This document shows positions 10,828 through 18,537 of a stretch of DNA of 64,000 bases, in pieces. A program made the position numbers and the translations under genes. Positions within the stretch are counted from its first letter, which is position 1; every line of letters starts with the position of its first letter. Below the pieces are notes generated by a model, which did not search any database, was not told the DNA's origin, and saw only the letters and a list, made by a program, of their open reading frames with translations. Source of the stretch: Ralstonia sp. 25mfcol4.1. Its GTDB lineage: Bacteria; Pseudomonadota; Gammaproteobacteria; Burkholderiales; Burkholderiaceae. The DNA is taken from assembly GCF_900104095.1 (NCBI RefSeq), contig NZ_FNJO01000012.1, positions 130,271 to 194,270 on the forward strand, read 5' to 3'.

Positions 10828-12390
10828 TCAAGCGGCGACGTTCGTCGGCAAGATGCCCCGCACCGCCTCGGGCCAGCCCGCGCCGGCGTCGCCCTGCACC
10901 ACCCATTGCTTCATCGCCTCGATGTCGGGCGCCAGATAACGGTCGGATTCCACAAAGGCCACGCGGCTGCGGATGCGTGCCAGTTCCTGCTCCACCAGCG
11001 GCGACGACTTCAGCGGCCGATGGAATTCGATGCCCTGCGCGGCGGCCATGGCCTCGATGCCGACGATCACGGCCGTGTTGGCGGCCATGTCGCCCAGGCG
11101 GCGTGCGCCGTAGGTGGCCATCGACACATGGTCTTCCTGGTTGGCCGACGTAGGCAGGCTGTCCACACTGGACGGATGCGCCAGCGACTTGTTCTCGGAC
11201 GCCAGCGCCGCCGCCGTGACCTGGGCAATCATGAAGCCCGAGTTCAGGCCGCCGTCGCGCACCAGGAACGGCGGCAGGCCGGACAGTCCAGTGTCCAGCA
11301 GCAGCGCCAGGCGGCGTTCGGAAATGGCGCCGATCTCGGCGATGGCCAGCGCGATGATGTCGGCCGCGAAGGCCACCGGCTCGGCGTGGAAGTTGCCGCC
11401 GGACACCACGTCGCCCTGTTCGGAAAACACCAGCGGGTTGTCGGACGCGGCGTTGGCCTCGATGCGCAGGACGCGCGCGGCGTGGGCCAGGTTGTCCAGG
11501 CACGCGCCCATCACCTGCGGCTGGCAGCGGATCGAATACGGGTCCTGCACACGCCCGCAGGCCTTGTGCGAATCGACGATCTCGCTGCCGTCGAGCATCG
11601 CGCGCACGGCGCCGGCCACGGCAATCTGGCCCGCCTGCCCGCGCGCGTCATGAATGCGGGCATCGAACGGCTTGACCGATCCCTTGATGGCTTCCAGCGA
11701 CAGCGCCCCTGCCACCAGCCCTGCCGCGAAGGCATCCTCGGCGGCAAACAGCCCGGCCAGCGCCAGCGCCGTGGACACCTGCGTGCCGTTCAGCAGCGCC
11801 AGCCCTTCCTTCGGCCCCAGCGTGAAGACGTCCAGCCCGGCATGGGCCAGCCCTTGCGCGGCCGGCACGCGGCGCCCGTCGATCATCACATCGCCCACGC
11901 CAATCAACGTGCAGGACATGTGCGCCAGCGGCGCCAGATCGCCCGAGGCACCGACCGATCCCTTGGCGGGGATGCACGGCGACACGCCGTGGTTGGTCAG
12001 CGCCAGCAGCGCCTCGATCAGTTCCGGACGCACGCCCGAATGACCGCGCGCCAGGCTGACGGCCTTGATCGCCAGGATCAGCCGCACCGTATCGGCCGGC
12101 AGGTCGGCGCCGGTACCCACGCTGTGCGACAGCACCAGGTTGCGCTGCAGTTCGGCCAGCTTGTCGTGGGCGATGCGCGATTGCGCCAGCTTGCCGAAGC
12201 CGGTGTTGATGCCGTAGACCACGGCGTCGGCGTCGATGATGTCCTGCACCGTGGCCTGCGCGGCGCGCACGCCGGCCCAGGCCGATTCGGCCATCGCCAG
12301 CCTCACTTCGCCACGATAGATGCGGCGCAGGTCGTCCAGCGACACGTGGCCAGGGTTCAGGGTCAGGAGGGAGCGGGAATCGTTGGTCAT
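10828..12390 (-). CDS. hutH: Histidine ammonia-lyase
   Basis: Deaminates L-histidine to urocanate, the committed step. The 520-residue protein carries A148-S149-G150 within GSVGASGDLAPL; these three residues cyclise to the MIO electrophile. The catalytic tyrosine is in VVYGINTGFG near residues 58-65, and the QEDHVSM segment closes the active site. Start at 12390 is chosen because upstream in-frame sequence runs through the operator and promoter. First gene of the catabolic operon; a HutC-like operator lies 27 bp before the start. Confidence 0.97.
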   Translation of the reverse strand: MTNDSRSLLTLNPGHVSLDDLRRIYRGEVRLAMAESAWAGVRAAQATVQDIIDADAVVYGINTGFGKLAQSRIAHDKLAELQRNLVLSHSVGTGADLPADTVRLILAIKAVSLARGHSGVRPELIEALLALTNHGVSPCIPAKGSVGASGDLAPLAHMSCTLIGVGDVMIDGRRVPAAQGLAHAGLDVFTLGPKEGLALLNGTQVSTALALAGLFAAEDAFAAGLVAGALSLEAIKGSVKPFDARIHDARGQAGQIAVAGAVRAMLDGSEIVDSHKACGRVQDPYSIRCQPQVMGACLDNLAHAARVLRIEANAASDNPLVFSEQGDVVSGGNFHAEPVAFAADIIALAIAEIGAISERRLALLLDTGLSGLPPFLVRDGGLNSGFMIAQVTAAALASENKSLAHPSSVDSLPTSANQEDHVSMATYGARRLGDMAANTAVIVGIEAMAAAQGIEFHRPLKSSPLVEQELARIRSRVAFVESDRYLAPDIEAMKQWVVQGDAGAGWPEAVRGILPTNVAA

Positions 12391-12416
12391 CTGCGTACGT
12401 CTTTGTTGTATGAGCC

Positions 12417-12426
12417 TGTCTATACA
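12417..12426. promoter_or_regulatory. HutC-type operator before hutH
   Basis: TGTCTATACA, inside the wider near-palindrome CCTGTCTATACAGG (12415-12428). Pseudomonas HutC binds TGTA-N2-TACA; read on the minus strand this site is TGTATAGACA, one base from that pattern and identical to the site at 16100. It lies in the 92-bp hutC-hutH gap, where the hutH promoter must be (candidate TCGACT and TACAAC elements on the minus strand flank it). Binding would block hutH transcription until urocanate releases HutC. Confidence 0.72.
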
Positions 12427-12482
12427 GGTTAGTCGAAAAATAAACCCGATGGCCAGCTTTTGACTGACCGCGGGAATCTGTT

Positions 12483-13244
12483 CTAGCCGAAGGCGGGATT
12501 GCCGTCGGCGCGAAACCGGCTGCCCAGCCGATACCGGTTGCCCGGGTGCAGGCAGCGAACGAATGTGACTGGCACGCCATGCGTCCAGGTGCGGCGTGTC
12601 AGCAGCAGGCACGGTTGCGTGGGCGGCATCTCCAGATGCGCGGCCTGCTCGGCCGTGGCGGCAATGGCATCGACCACATGCTCCACCTGGTCATACGGCA
12701 CGTTGCGCAGCAGGTATTCGCCGGGCTGCGTATCGGCAAAATTCTGGGTGATGAAATCGGGCGCCACGCGCGGATTCACGTAGCGGTCCTCCAGCTGCAC
12801 CGGCAGGCCGTCTTCGCGATGGATGCAGATCGAGTGGTACACCGATTCGCCGGTGCGCAGTTCCAGCGCGGCGGCCACCTCGATCGACGCCGACACGCGC
12901 TCCACCAGGATCACGTCGCAGGCGTAGTCATGGCCGCGCATGCGGATCTCGTCCTGCAGGTTGACCACCGACAGCAGCGTGGATTGCGGCTTGTGTTCGG
13001 CCACGAACGTGCCCACGCCGGCAACGCGCACCACCCTGCCCTGTTCCGACAACTCGCGCAACGCCCGGTTGACCGTCATGCGCGACACCGAGAAGCGGTT
13101 CACCAGTTCCTGCTCGGACGGCACGCGGTCGCCGGGCTGCCACGCGCCGCTCTGGATCTGGCGCGCGATGTACTCCTTCACCTGCTGATATAGCGCGGCC
13201 GGAGCGTTGGACGGGGGAGGTGCCGGGTTGGCGGACGGATTCAT
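12483..13244 (-). CDS. hutC: Histidine utilization repressor HutC (GntR/HutC family)
   Basis: A 253-residue GntR-family repressor. The winged helix-turn-helix spans about residues 18-85 (GDRVPSEQELVNRFSVSRMT) and the C-terminal UTRA/chorismate-lyase-like ligand domain covers the rest. In characterised hut systems the inducer is urocanate. It lies between the importer genes and hutH, all on the minus strand and 29 bp after the ATPase gene, so it is probably transcribed with the importer and hence under its own control through the operators at 15944 and 16100. Confidence 0.93.
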   Translation of the reverse strand: MNPSANPAPPPSNAPAALYQQVKEYIARQIQSGAWQPGDRVPSEQELVNRFSVSRMTVNRALRELSEQGRVVRVAGVGTFVAEHKPQSTLLSVVNLQDEIRMRGHDYACDVILVERVSASIEVAAALELRTGESVYHSICIHREDGLPVQLEDRYVNPRVAPDFITQNFADTQPGEYLLRNVPYDQVEHVVDAIAATAEQAAHLEMPPTQPCLLLTRRTWTHGVPVTFVRCLHPGNRYRLGSRFRADGNPAFG

Positions 13245-13273
13245 GACCTGTTGCGGAATGCCGGATTGCCGGT

Positions 13274-14053
13274 TCAGTGCTCGGCCGATGCCATGGCTTC
13301 GGCGCGAATCTCCTCGGTGAGCCGCGCCTTGAGCACGGAAAACTCGGGCGATGTCTTGATCGTGTAATGGCGCGGATGGGCAAAGTCCACCGCGATCTCG
13401 CTCTTGATCCGACCGGGCCGCGCGGAAAACACCGCCACGCGGTTGGCCATGAAAATGGCCTCGTCGATATCGTGCGTGACGAATAATACCGTCTTGCGAT
13501 GCGACTCCCAGATGCCGAGCAGCAGCTCCTGCATCAGCACGCGCGTCTGGTTGTCCAGCGCGCCGAACGGCTCGTCCAGCAACAGGATCTTCGGATCGTT
13601 GGCCAGCGCCCGCGCAATCGCCGTGCGCTGCTGCATGCCGCCCGACAGCTGCTTCGGATAATGCTGCTCGAAGCCGCGCAGTCCCACGCGGGCGATAAAG
13701 AAATCGCTACGTTCCTTCTGCTCGGCCGGGCTCATGCCGCGCTCGCGCAGCCCGAAGCGCACGTTCTGCTCGATCGTCAGCCACGGAAACAGCGTGTACG
13801 ACTGGAACACCATGCCGCGGTCGGCGCCCGGGCCGGCCACCGGCTGGCCGTCCAGCAGCACGCGGCCGCCGCTGGGTGTGTCGAGCCCGGCCACGATGCG
13901 CAGCAGCGTGGATTTGCCGCAGCCCGACGGGCCCAGGATCGTCACGAAATCGTTGTCGCGCACTTCGAAGTCGACAGGCAGCAACGCCTGCGTGCTGCCG
14001 CCGCGCGGATTCTCGAAAGTACGGGATACCTGCTGGATCGACAGCGCGCTCAT
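13274..14053 (-). CDS. ABC transporter ATP-binding protein (nitrate/taurine type) of the hut locus
   Basis: A 259-residue ATPase of the SsuB/TauB/NrtD type. Walker A is GPSGCGKST (41-49), the signature LSGGMQQR lies at 136-143, Walker B ILLLDEP at 156-162, and the switch histidine is in VTHDIDEA. The ATG at 14053 overlaps the permease stop by ATGA. It energises import by the neighbouring permease and binding protein. The family usually handles sulfonates, nitrate or pyrimidine precursors, but the locus and operators argue for histidine, urocanate or a related imidazole compound here (inference). Confidence 0.9.
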   Translation of the reverse strand: MSALSIQQVSRTFENPRGGSTQALLPVDFEVRDNDFVTILGPSGCGKSTLLRIVAGLDTPSGGRVLLDGQPVAGPGADRGMVFQSYTLFPWLTIEQNVRFGLRERGMSPAEQKERSDFFIARVGLRGFEQHYPKQLSGGMQQRTAIARALANDPKILLLDEPFGALDNQTRVLMQELLLGIWESHRKTVLFVTHDIDEAIFMANRVAVFSARPGRIKSEIAVDFAHPRHYTIKTSPEFSVLKARLTEEIRAEAMASAEH

Positions 14054-14922
14054 TTGATCGAACTCCACGGAAACAGGCGCTGGTTGGCCAGCTTGAAGAC
14101 CAGGTCGGACACCAGCCCGATGCAGCCGATGACGATGATGCCGAAGATGATCTGCCCGGTGTTCAGCAGCGCCTGGCTGTCGGTAATCATGTGGCCGATG
14201 CCCGAGGACGAGCCGATCAGCTCGGCCACGATCACGTACGTCCACGCCCAGCCCAGTACCAGCCGCAGCGTCTCGGCAATCTCGGGCGCCGCGCCCGGGA
14301 TCAGCACGCGGCGCACGATGCCGCGCGGCGTGGCGCCCAGCGTGTAGGCGGCCTCCACCAGGTCCTTGCGCGCGCCGCCCACCGTGACCGCCACCATCAG
14401 CACGATCTGGAAAAACGAGCCGATGAAGATCACCAGCAGCTTCTGCGTCTCGCCGATGCCGGCCCACAGGATCAGCAGCGGAATGAACGCCGACGCCGGC
14501 AGGTAGCGGCAGAACGACACGAACGGCTCGAAGAACGCCTCGGCCGCCTTGTAGGACCCCATGAAAATGCCCAGCGGCACGGCCAGCACGGCGGCCAGCA
14601 CGAAGCCGCCAACCACGCGCCAGACGGTCATGCCGATATCGCCGATGAAGCCGTACTGCGTGAACAGCAGCCAGCCCTCGTGCGCCATCGTCACCGGATC
14701 AGCCAGGAACGTGCGCGGCACGAAGCCGCCCAGCGTCACCACGGCCCAGACGCCAAAAAATGCAACGAAGAACGACAGGCCAAGGATCCAGCGGGCCCGC
14801 GCCGACACTGGCACCAGCGGCGACAGCCACGGATGGCGCGCACGCGGCACACGGTCCGCCGGCTGGGCGGCGATGGGCGCGGGCGGGCGCGCGGCGGCGG
14901 GAGCTTGCACGGACGACGACAT
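14050..14922 (-). CDS. ABC transporter permease (SsuC/TauC type) of the hut locus
   Basis: A 290-residue inner-membrane permease with about six membrane helices after a proline-rich cytoplasmic N-terminus. The EAA loop that contacts the ATPase is recognisable around EAAYTLGATPRGIVRRV, near residue 195. I chose the start at 14922: a GGAG sequence lies 6 bases upstream and the gene then begins 13 bases after the binding-protein stop. An in-frame start at 14958 would add 12 residues and overlap the previous gene. Part of the importer operon. Confidence 0.88.
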   Translation of the reverse strand: MSSSVQAPAAARPPAPIAAQPADRVPRARHPWLSPLVPVSARARWILGLSFFVAFFGVWAVVTLGGFVPRTFLADPVTMAHEGWLLFTQYGFIGDIGMTVWRVVGGFVLAAVLAVPLGIFMGSYKAAEAFFEPFVSFCRYLPASAFIPLLILWAGIGETQKLLVIFIGSFFQIVLMVAVTVGGARKDLVEAAYTLGATPRGIVRRVLIPGAAPEIAETLRLVLGWAWTYVIVAELIGSSSGIGHMITDSQALLNTGQIIFGIIVIGCIGLVSDLVFKLANQRLFPWSSIK

Positions 14923-14935
14923 CGCGGACTCCGGC

Positions 14936-15898
14936 TTACTTGAGGTATCGGGCGTCATAGAGCGCCGTCACGTCGGGCACCTGGCGGATCACGCCGATGT
15001 CCTTGAGCACGTCGGCCGCTTCCTTGCTGAAGCTGGCCAGTTCGCCCGAGAAGAACTTCTGGTTGGCCGCCTTGTCCTGCCAGCGCAGGTAGGCCGACGA
15101 CTTGGCAAACTGCTCGCCGGTCTGCTTGACCGCCGCGCCCATGATGTCGTTGGATTTCTCCGGCTCCTTGCGGATCATCTCCAGCGCCTCGAAATAGCTG
15201 TCGACCAGCGCCTGGGCGGCCTTGGGATTGTCCTTGAGCCATTTCGGCGCACAGCCCAGCGTGTCGGTCACCATCGGGTAGTCGAGCGTGGTGGCCAGGA
15301 TCTTTCCGCGGTCCGGATTGGCGCGCACGGTGGACAGATAGGGCTCGTACGTCATGGCGCCGTCGTTCTGGCCCGCCACGAACGCCTGCGCGGCCGCCTG
15401 CGGCGACAGCGTGGTCAGCTTCACGTCCTTGAGCGTCATCCCGTTCTTCTTCAGCATCCACGCCAGCCCGAAGTACGGCGCGGTGCCCGGCGCATCGACG
15501 CCGATGGTCTTGCCCTTGAGGTCCGCAAACGTCTTCACATCGCTGCGCACGGCCAGGCCGTCGGCGCCGTACGACTTGTCGAGCTGGACGATCTGGGTGA
15601 TGGGCACGCCGTTGGCGTTCCAGGCCACGTGGGTCTCCACGGTGGTGGCCGCGCACTGGATGGCCCCGGAGGCCAGCGCCAGATGGCGGTCCTTCTGCGG
15701 AATCATCTTGATGTCCACATCCACGCCGTGCTTCTTGAAGATGCCCGCCTTGTCGGCCAGCGTCAGCGGCGCGAAACCGGTCCAGCCGCTCATGCCGATG
15801 GTGACCGGCGTGTTCTGGGCATAAGCGGGCGCGGCCAGGGCTGCGGCGGCAAGGGTGGACGCAACTGCGGCAAAACGGAACGGCAAGGGCAGCTTCAT
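14936..15898 (-). CDS. ABC transporter periplasmic substrate-binding protein of the hut locus
   Basis: A 320-residue SsuA/NMT1-like binding protein with a Sec signal peptide ending at AYA-Q near residue 27. The body begins with the family pattern VTIGMSGWTGFAPLTLADKA, in which the ligand is bound between two lobes. Start at 15898 is supported by GGAG eight bases upstream. First gene of an importer operon (binding protein, permease, ATPase, then hutC). A promoter with an embedded HutC-like operator lies 33 bp upstream. Substrate is inferred only from that regulation. Confidence 0.88.
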   Translation of the reverse strand: MKLPLPFRFAAVASTLAAAALAAPAYAQNTPVTIGMSGWTGFAPLTLADKAGIFKKHGVDVDIKMIPQKDRHLALASGAIQCAATTVETHVAWNANGVPITQIVQLDKSYGADGLAVRSDVKTFADLKGKTIGVDAPGTAPYFGLAWMLKKNGMTLKDVKLTTLSPQAAAQAFVAGQNDGAMTYEPYLSTVRANPDRGKILATTLDYPMVTDTLGCAPKWLKDNPKAAQALVDSYFEALEMIRKEPEKSNDIMGAAVKQTGEQFAKSSAYLRWQDKAANQKFFSGELASFSKEAADVLKDIGVIRQVPDVTALYDARYLK

Positions 15899-15930
15899 GC
15901 TGTCGGCTCCATCAGTCGTGGGGTGAACGC

Positions 15931-15959
15931 AATCTATCAATGCTGTATATACAAGTCAA
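15931..15959 (-). promoter_or_regulatory. Importer promoter with the operator in its spacer
   Basis: On the minus strand TTGACT (15959-15954), a 17-bp spacer, and TAGATT (15936-15931). The spacer contains the perfect TGTATATACA operator directly after the -35, so repressor and sigma-70 polymerase could not bind together. Confidence 0.68.
15944..15953. promoter_or_regulatory. Perfect HutC-type operator before the importer operon
   Basis: TGTATATACA is an exact TGTA-N2-TACA palindrome, the pattern bound by HutC in Pseudomonas. It lies 46 bp before the binding-protein start, within the promoter spacer. Confidence 0.75.
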
Positions 15960-16099
15960 ACCCGGGGTTTACCTGAGTCGTCAACCAAGTGCGCCAGGCT
16001 GAATCCGCCAGCAGACGCGCCATGGCGGTGCATGCGCATGTTGCGGCGCACCGAACACAATCACCAGGGATGGGATCCAAGCCCGCCATGCACCGTTCT

Positions 16100-16109
16100 T
16101 GTATAGACA
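16100..16109. promoter_or_regulatory. Distal HutC-type operator
   Basis: TGTATAGACA, the same ten bases as the hutH operator read on the minus strand, 156 bp upstream of the importer operator. No plus-strand gene starts here and the neighbouring epimerase-like gene ends at 16186, so it probably acts on the importer promoter, for example by looping. Confidence 0.55.
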
Positions 16110-16185
16110 GGAAGAAACGCGGAAACGCTACGCAATCGCCATGCCCGCCGGCGGAGGGCCGGCGGCGGCCCCCTGCGGGCCGGCT

Positions 16186-17211
16186 CTAGCGATCAAAGAA
16201 GGAAGTGACGGTGGGATAACGCAGCCGCAGGCGCAGTTCGCGCTTGAGCCGGCGGTTGTCGAGCCGGCGCGATTCGCTCATGAAGCTCAGGAGCGTGGGG
16301 TCGATGGTGTCCCGCGCCTGCTGGCGGGTGATGCGCGGCGGGCGGGGCAGGCCCTTGCGGTCTGCCACGAGGTCGAAATAGTCGGCCATGCGCAGTTCGG
16401 TGTCGTCGCTGGCATGCACCACGCGCTGCGGACGGCCGCGCCACAGCGCGGCGATCATCGCCCGCGCCAGGTCGTCGGCGTGGATATGGCTGGTGTAGAC
16501 GTCGTCCTGGGACGCCAGCGCGGGCGTGCCCTTGTGCAGGCGCGCCACGGGCAGCCGGTCTTCGGCATAGATGCCGGGAATGCGCACGATGCCGGTCCGC
16601 CAGCCGGCGTCGCGGCCAAACGCGCGCACCGCCGCTTCAGCCGCCACGCGCCGCCGGGCCCGTGCAGTCTGCGGACGCACCGCATGAAATTCCTGCACGC
16701 GCGCGCCGCCGCGGTCGCCGTAGACGCCGGTGGTGCTGGCGTAGATGAAGGCCTCCGGGGCACGGTGGCGCGCGGACGCCTCAAACGCGCGGTGCCAGCC
16801 CCGCTCGGGTAGAATGGCGGCCTCGCTGACGCCCGGCCGCAGGGCGCGCGTGCGACGCCAGCTGGTGCGCCGCAGCGCACCCAGCAACGCCTGCGTGCGT
16901 GGATCGCCATCGCCGTGACCGGGCGGCGGCGCCAGGTCGATGACCCGTCCGGCCAGCCGCGACAGCCTTGCCAGCGTGGCCGGCTGGTCCAGATTGGCCA
17001 CCAGCGGTATCGCGCCGGCCTCGCGCAGTTCTGCCTGGCGCGATGGTTGCGACGTTACGGCGAACACGCGCATGCGCGTGGCCAGCACTCGCAGGATGCG
17101 GGTGCCAACATCGCCGCAGCCAACGATCAGCAGGCGCGGACGGCCCAGCCGCCGATGCCGAACGCCCCGTGGGGAAGACAACGCCGCTTGCGGCGACAGA
17201 ATTTGGTTCAT
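16186..17211 (-). CDS. NAD(P)-dependent epimerase/SDR-like protein
   Basis: A 341-residue protein with an N-terminal Rossmann motif RLLIVGCGDVGTR (about residues 26-38, GxGxxG) and an extended-SDR body. The catalytic tyrosine region reads YASTTGVYGDRGG near 157-169, the YeeZ-like form of the usual Ser/Thr-Tyr arrangement, with no classical YxxxK visible. YeeZ-like members are often annotated as nucleoside-diphosphate-sugar epimerases without a proven reaction. Only ten bases separate its ATG from that of the divergent flavoprotein gene; an internal start cannot be excluded, but the Rossmann fold needs at least residue 26 onward. Confidence 0.72.
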   Translation of the reverse strand: MNQILSPQAALSSPRGVRHRRLGRPRLLIVGCGDVGTRILRVLATRMRVFAVTSQPSRQAELREAGAIPLVANLDQPATLARLSRLAGRVIDLAPPPGHGDGDPRTQALLGALRRTSWRRTRALRPGVSEAAILPERGWHRAFEASARHRAPEAFIYASTTGVYGDRGGARVQEFHAVRPQTARARRRVAAEAAVRAFGRDAGWRTGIVRIPGIYAEDRLPVARLHKGTPALASQDDVYTSHIHADDLARAMIAALWRGRPQRVVHASDDTELRMADYFDLVADRKGLPRPPRITRQQARDTIDPTLLSFMSESRRLDNRRLKRELRLRLRYPTVTSFFDR

Positions 17212-17221
17212 AGACCCGATT

Positions 17222-18277
17222 ATGGCTTATCAAGTTACCGTCATGCCGAGTGGCCACAAGTTCGAAGTGGCCGCCGACGAAACCATCCTGGGCGCCGCGC
17301 TGCGCCATAGCATCGGCCTGCCCTACGGCTGCAAGAACGGCGCCTGCGGGTCGTGCAAGGGCCGCGTGGTCGAAGGCACGATCAACCAGGGCGACCACGC
17401 CGCATCGGCGCTGACCGCCCAGGAAAAGACCGAGGGCCGCGCGCTGTTCTGCTGCGCCAATGCCACGTCGGACATCACGATCGAATGCCGCGAGGTGCAT
17501 GGCGCCGGCGACATCCCCATCAAGAAGATCCCGTGCCGCGTGGCCGCCATGGAGCGCCTGGCCGACGACGTGATCTCGGTCAGGCTGCAGCTGCCCGCCA
17601 CCGAGCGCATGCAGTTCCTGGCCGGCCAGTACGTGGAATTCCTGCTGCGCGACGGCAAGCGCCGCAGCTATTCGATCGCCACGCCGCCGCACGAGGAAGG
17701 CCCGATCGAACTGCATATCCGCCACATGCCCGGCGGCGCGTTCACCGACTACGTGTTCGGCGCCAGGGAAGGCATGCCGGCCATGAAGGAACGCGACATC
17801 CTGCGCTTCGAGGGCCCGCTGGGCAGCTTCTTCCTGCGCGAGGATTCGGACAAGCCCATCATCCTGCTGGCCTCGGGCACGGGCTTCGCGCCGATCAAGG
17901 CCATCGTCGAGCACGCCGCCTACACCGGCATCACGCGCCCGATGACGCTGTACTGGGGCGGCCGCCGTCCGTCCGACCTGTACATGCACGCGCTGTGCGA
18001 GCAGTGGGCGCGCGACCTGCCGAACTTCAAGTACGTGCCGGTGGTCTCCGACGCGCAGGCCGGCGACAACTGGGCAGGCCGTACCGGCTTTGTCCACCAG
18101 GCCGTGATGGCCGACCATCCGGACCTGTCGGGCCACGAGGTCTACGCCTGCGGCGCGCCGGTCATGGTCAACGCCGCGCGCACCGATTTCTCGGCCCAGT
18201 GCCGTCTGCACGAGGACGCGTTCTTCGCGGACTCGTTCACGTCCGAGGCCGATCTGCACGCGGCCGGCACCGCCTGA
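17222..18277 (+). CDS. Ferredoxin-NAD(P)H reductase-type flavoprotein (CDP-6-deoxy-delta-3,4-glucoseen reductase-like)
   Basis: A 351-residue electron-transfer protein with three parts in order: plant-type 2Fe-2S ferredoxin with C37, C42, C45 and a fourth cysteine at 77 or 78; an FAD-binding barrel with RSYS (148-151); and an NAD(P)H domain with ASGTGFAP. It moves electrons from NAD(P)H through FAD and the cluster to a partner. The best-known relative, AscD/RfbI, reduces a deoxysugar intermediate, but no sugar-nucleotide genes are nearby, so the partner is unknown; such stand-alone genes are common in Burkholderiaceae. Confidence 0.8.
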   Translation: MAYQVTVMPSGHKFEVAADETILGAALRHSIGLPYGCKNGACGSCKGRVVEGTINQGDHAASALTAQEKTEGRALFCCANATSDITIECREVHGAGDIPIKKIPCRVAAMERLADDVISVRLQLPATERMQFLAGQYVEFLLRDGKRRSYSIATPPHEEGPIELHIRHMPGGAFTDYVFGAREGMPAMKERDILRFEGPLGSFFLREDSDKPIILLASGTGFAPIKAIVEHAAYTGITRPMTLYWGGRRPSDLYMHALCEQWARDLPNFKYVPVVSDAQAGDNWAGRTGFVHQAVMADHPDLSGHEVYACGAPVMVNAARTDFSAQCRLHEDAFFADSFTSEADLHAAGTA

Positions 18278-18336
18278 CCGGCCCCGCCGCCGTTCCGTCG
18301 ACACAACAATGCCACCCGGGTCTGCCAAATTTCGCT

Positions 18337-18365
18337 TTGACACCCGGGCGCATGCGTCTTATATT
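18337..18365 (+). promoter_or_regulatory. Near-consensus sigma-70 promoter for the argD leader
   Basis: Perfect -35 TTGACA (18337-18342), 17-bp spacer, -10 TATATT (18360-18365). The predicted start of transcription is 18372-18373. CACCCGGG occurs twice, at 18313 and overlapping the -35 at 18341, which may be an operator pair. Confidence 0.78.
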
Positions 18366-18372
18366 GGCCGCC

Positions 18373-18438
18373 ATGAACTCCGCCATGATCCGACGCCGCG
18401 CACGTACGTTGCTCCCCTCCGGGGTGCCGCGCGGCTGA
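18373..18438 (+). CDS. Candidate arginine-rich leader peptide of argD
   Basis: A 21-codon ORF whose ATG coincides with the predicted transcription start, leaving no room for a Shine-Dalgarno, so it would be translated leaderless. A second in-frame ATG lies at 18385. Codons 7, 8, 9, 11 and 20 are arginine (CGA CGC CGC, CGT, CGC). The stop at 18436-18438 is followed after 29 bases by an intrinsic terminator and then by argD, an arginine-biosynthesis gene. This is the layout of ribosome-mediated attenuation. No homologue is recognised; the coding status is inferred from position and codon content only, and GC-rich sequence makes arginine codons common by chance. Confidence 0.45.
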   Translation: MNSAMIRRRARTLLPSGVPRG

Positions 18439-18467
18439 CCGTAGACAGCGTTTGTTCAGGTCAACAA

Positions 18468-18495
18468 GCCACGGGCAGCCCCCGTGGCTTTTTGC
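18468..18495 (+). terminator. Intrinsic terminator in the argD leader (candidate attenuator)
   Basis: Stem GCCACGGG (18468-18475) with CCCGTGGC (18481-18488), 5-base loop, then TTTTTGCTTTT. It lies between the promoter at 18337 and the argD start at 18538, so every transcript from that promoter must pass it. Its left arm can pair alternatively with 18430-18436 at the end of the leader ORF. It may also end transcripts of the upstream flavoprotein gene. Confidence 0.8.
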
Positions 18496-18537
18496 TTTTC
18501 TCCGTCCCTCTTTTCATGCCGATCCCAGGAGTCCGCC

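Noticed and set aside
18354..18365. GTCTTATAT at the argD leader -10 as a half-site of the icd-type palindrome
   Set aside because: Nine bases match one half, but they overlap a -10 element that explains the sequence by itself.
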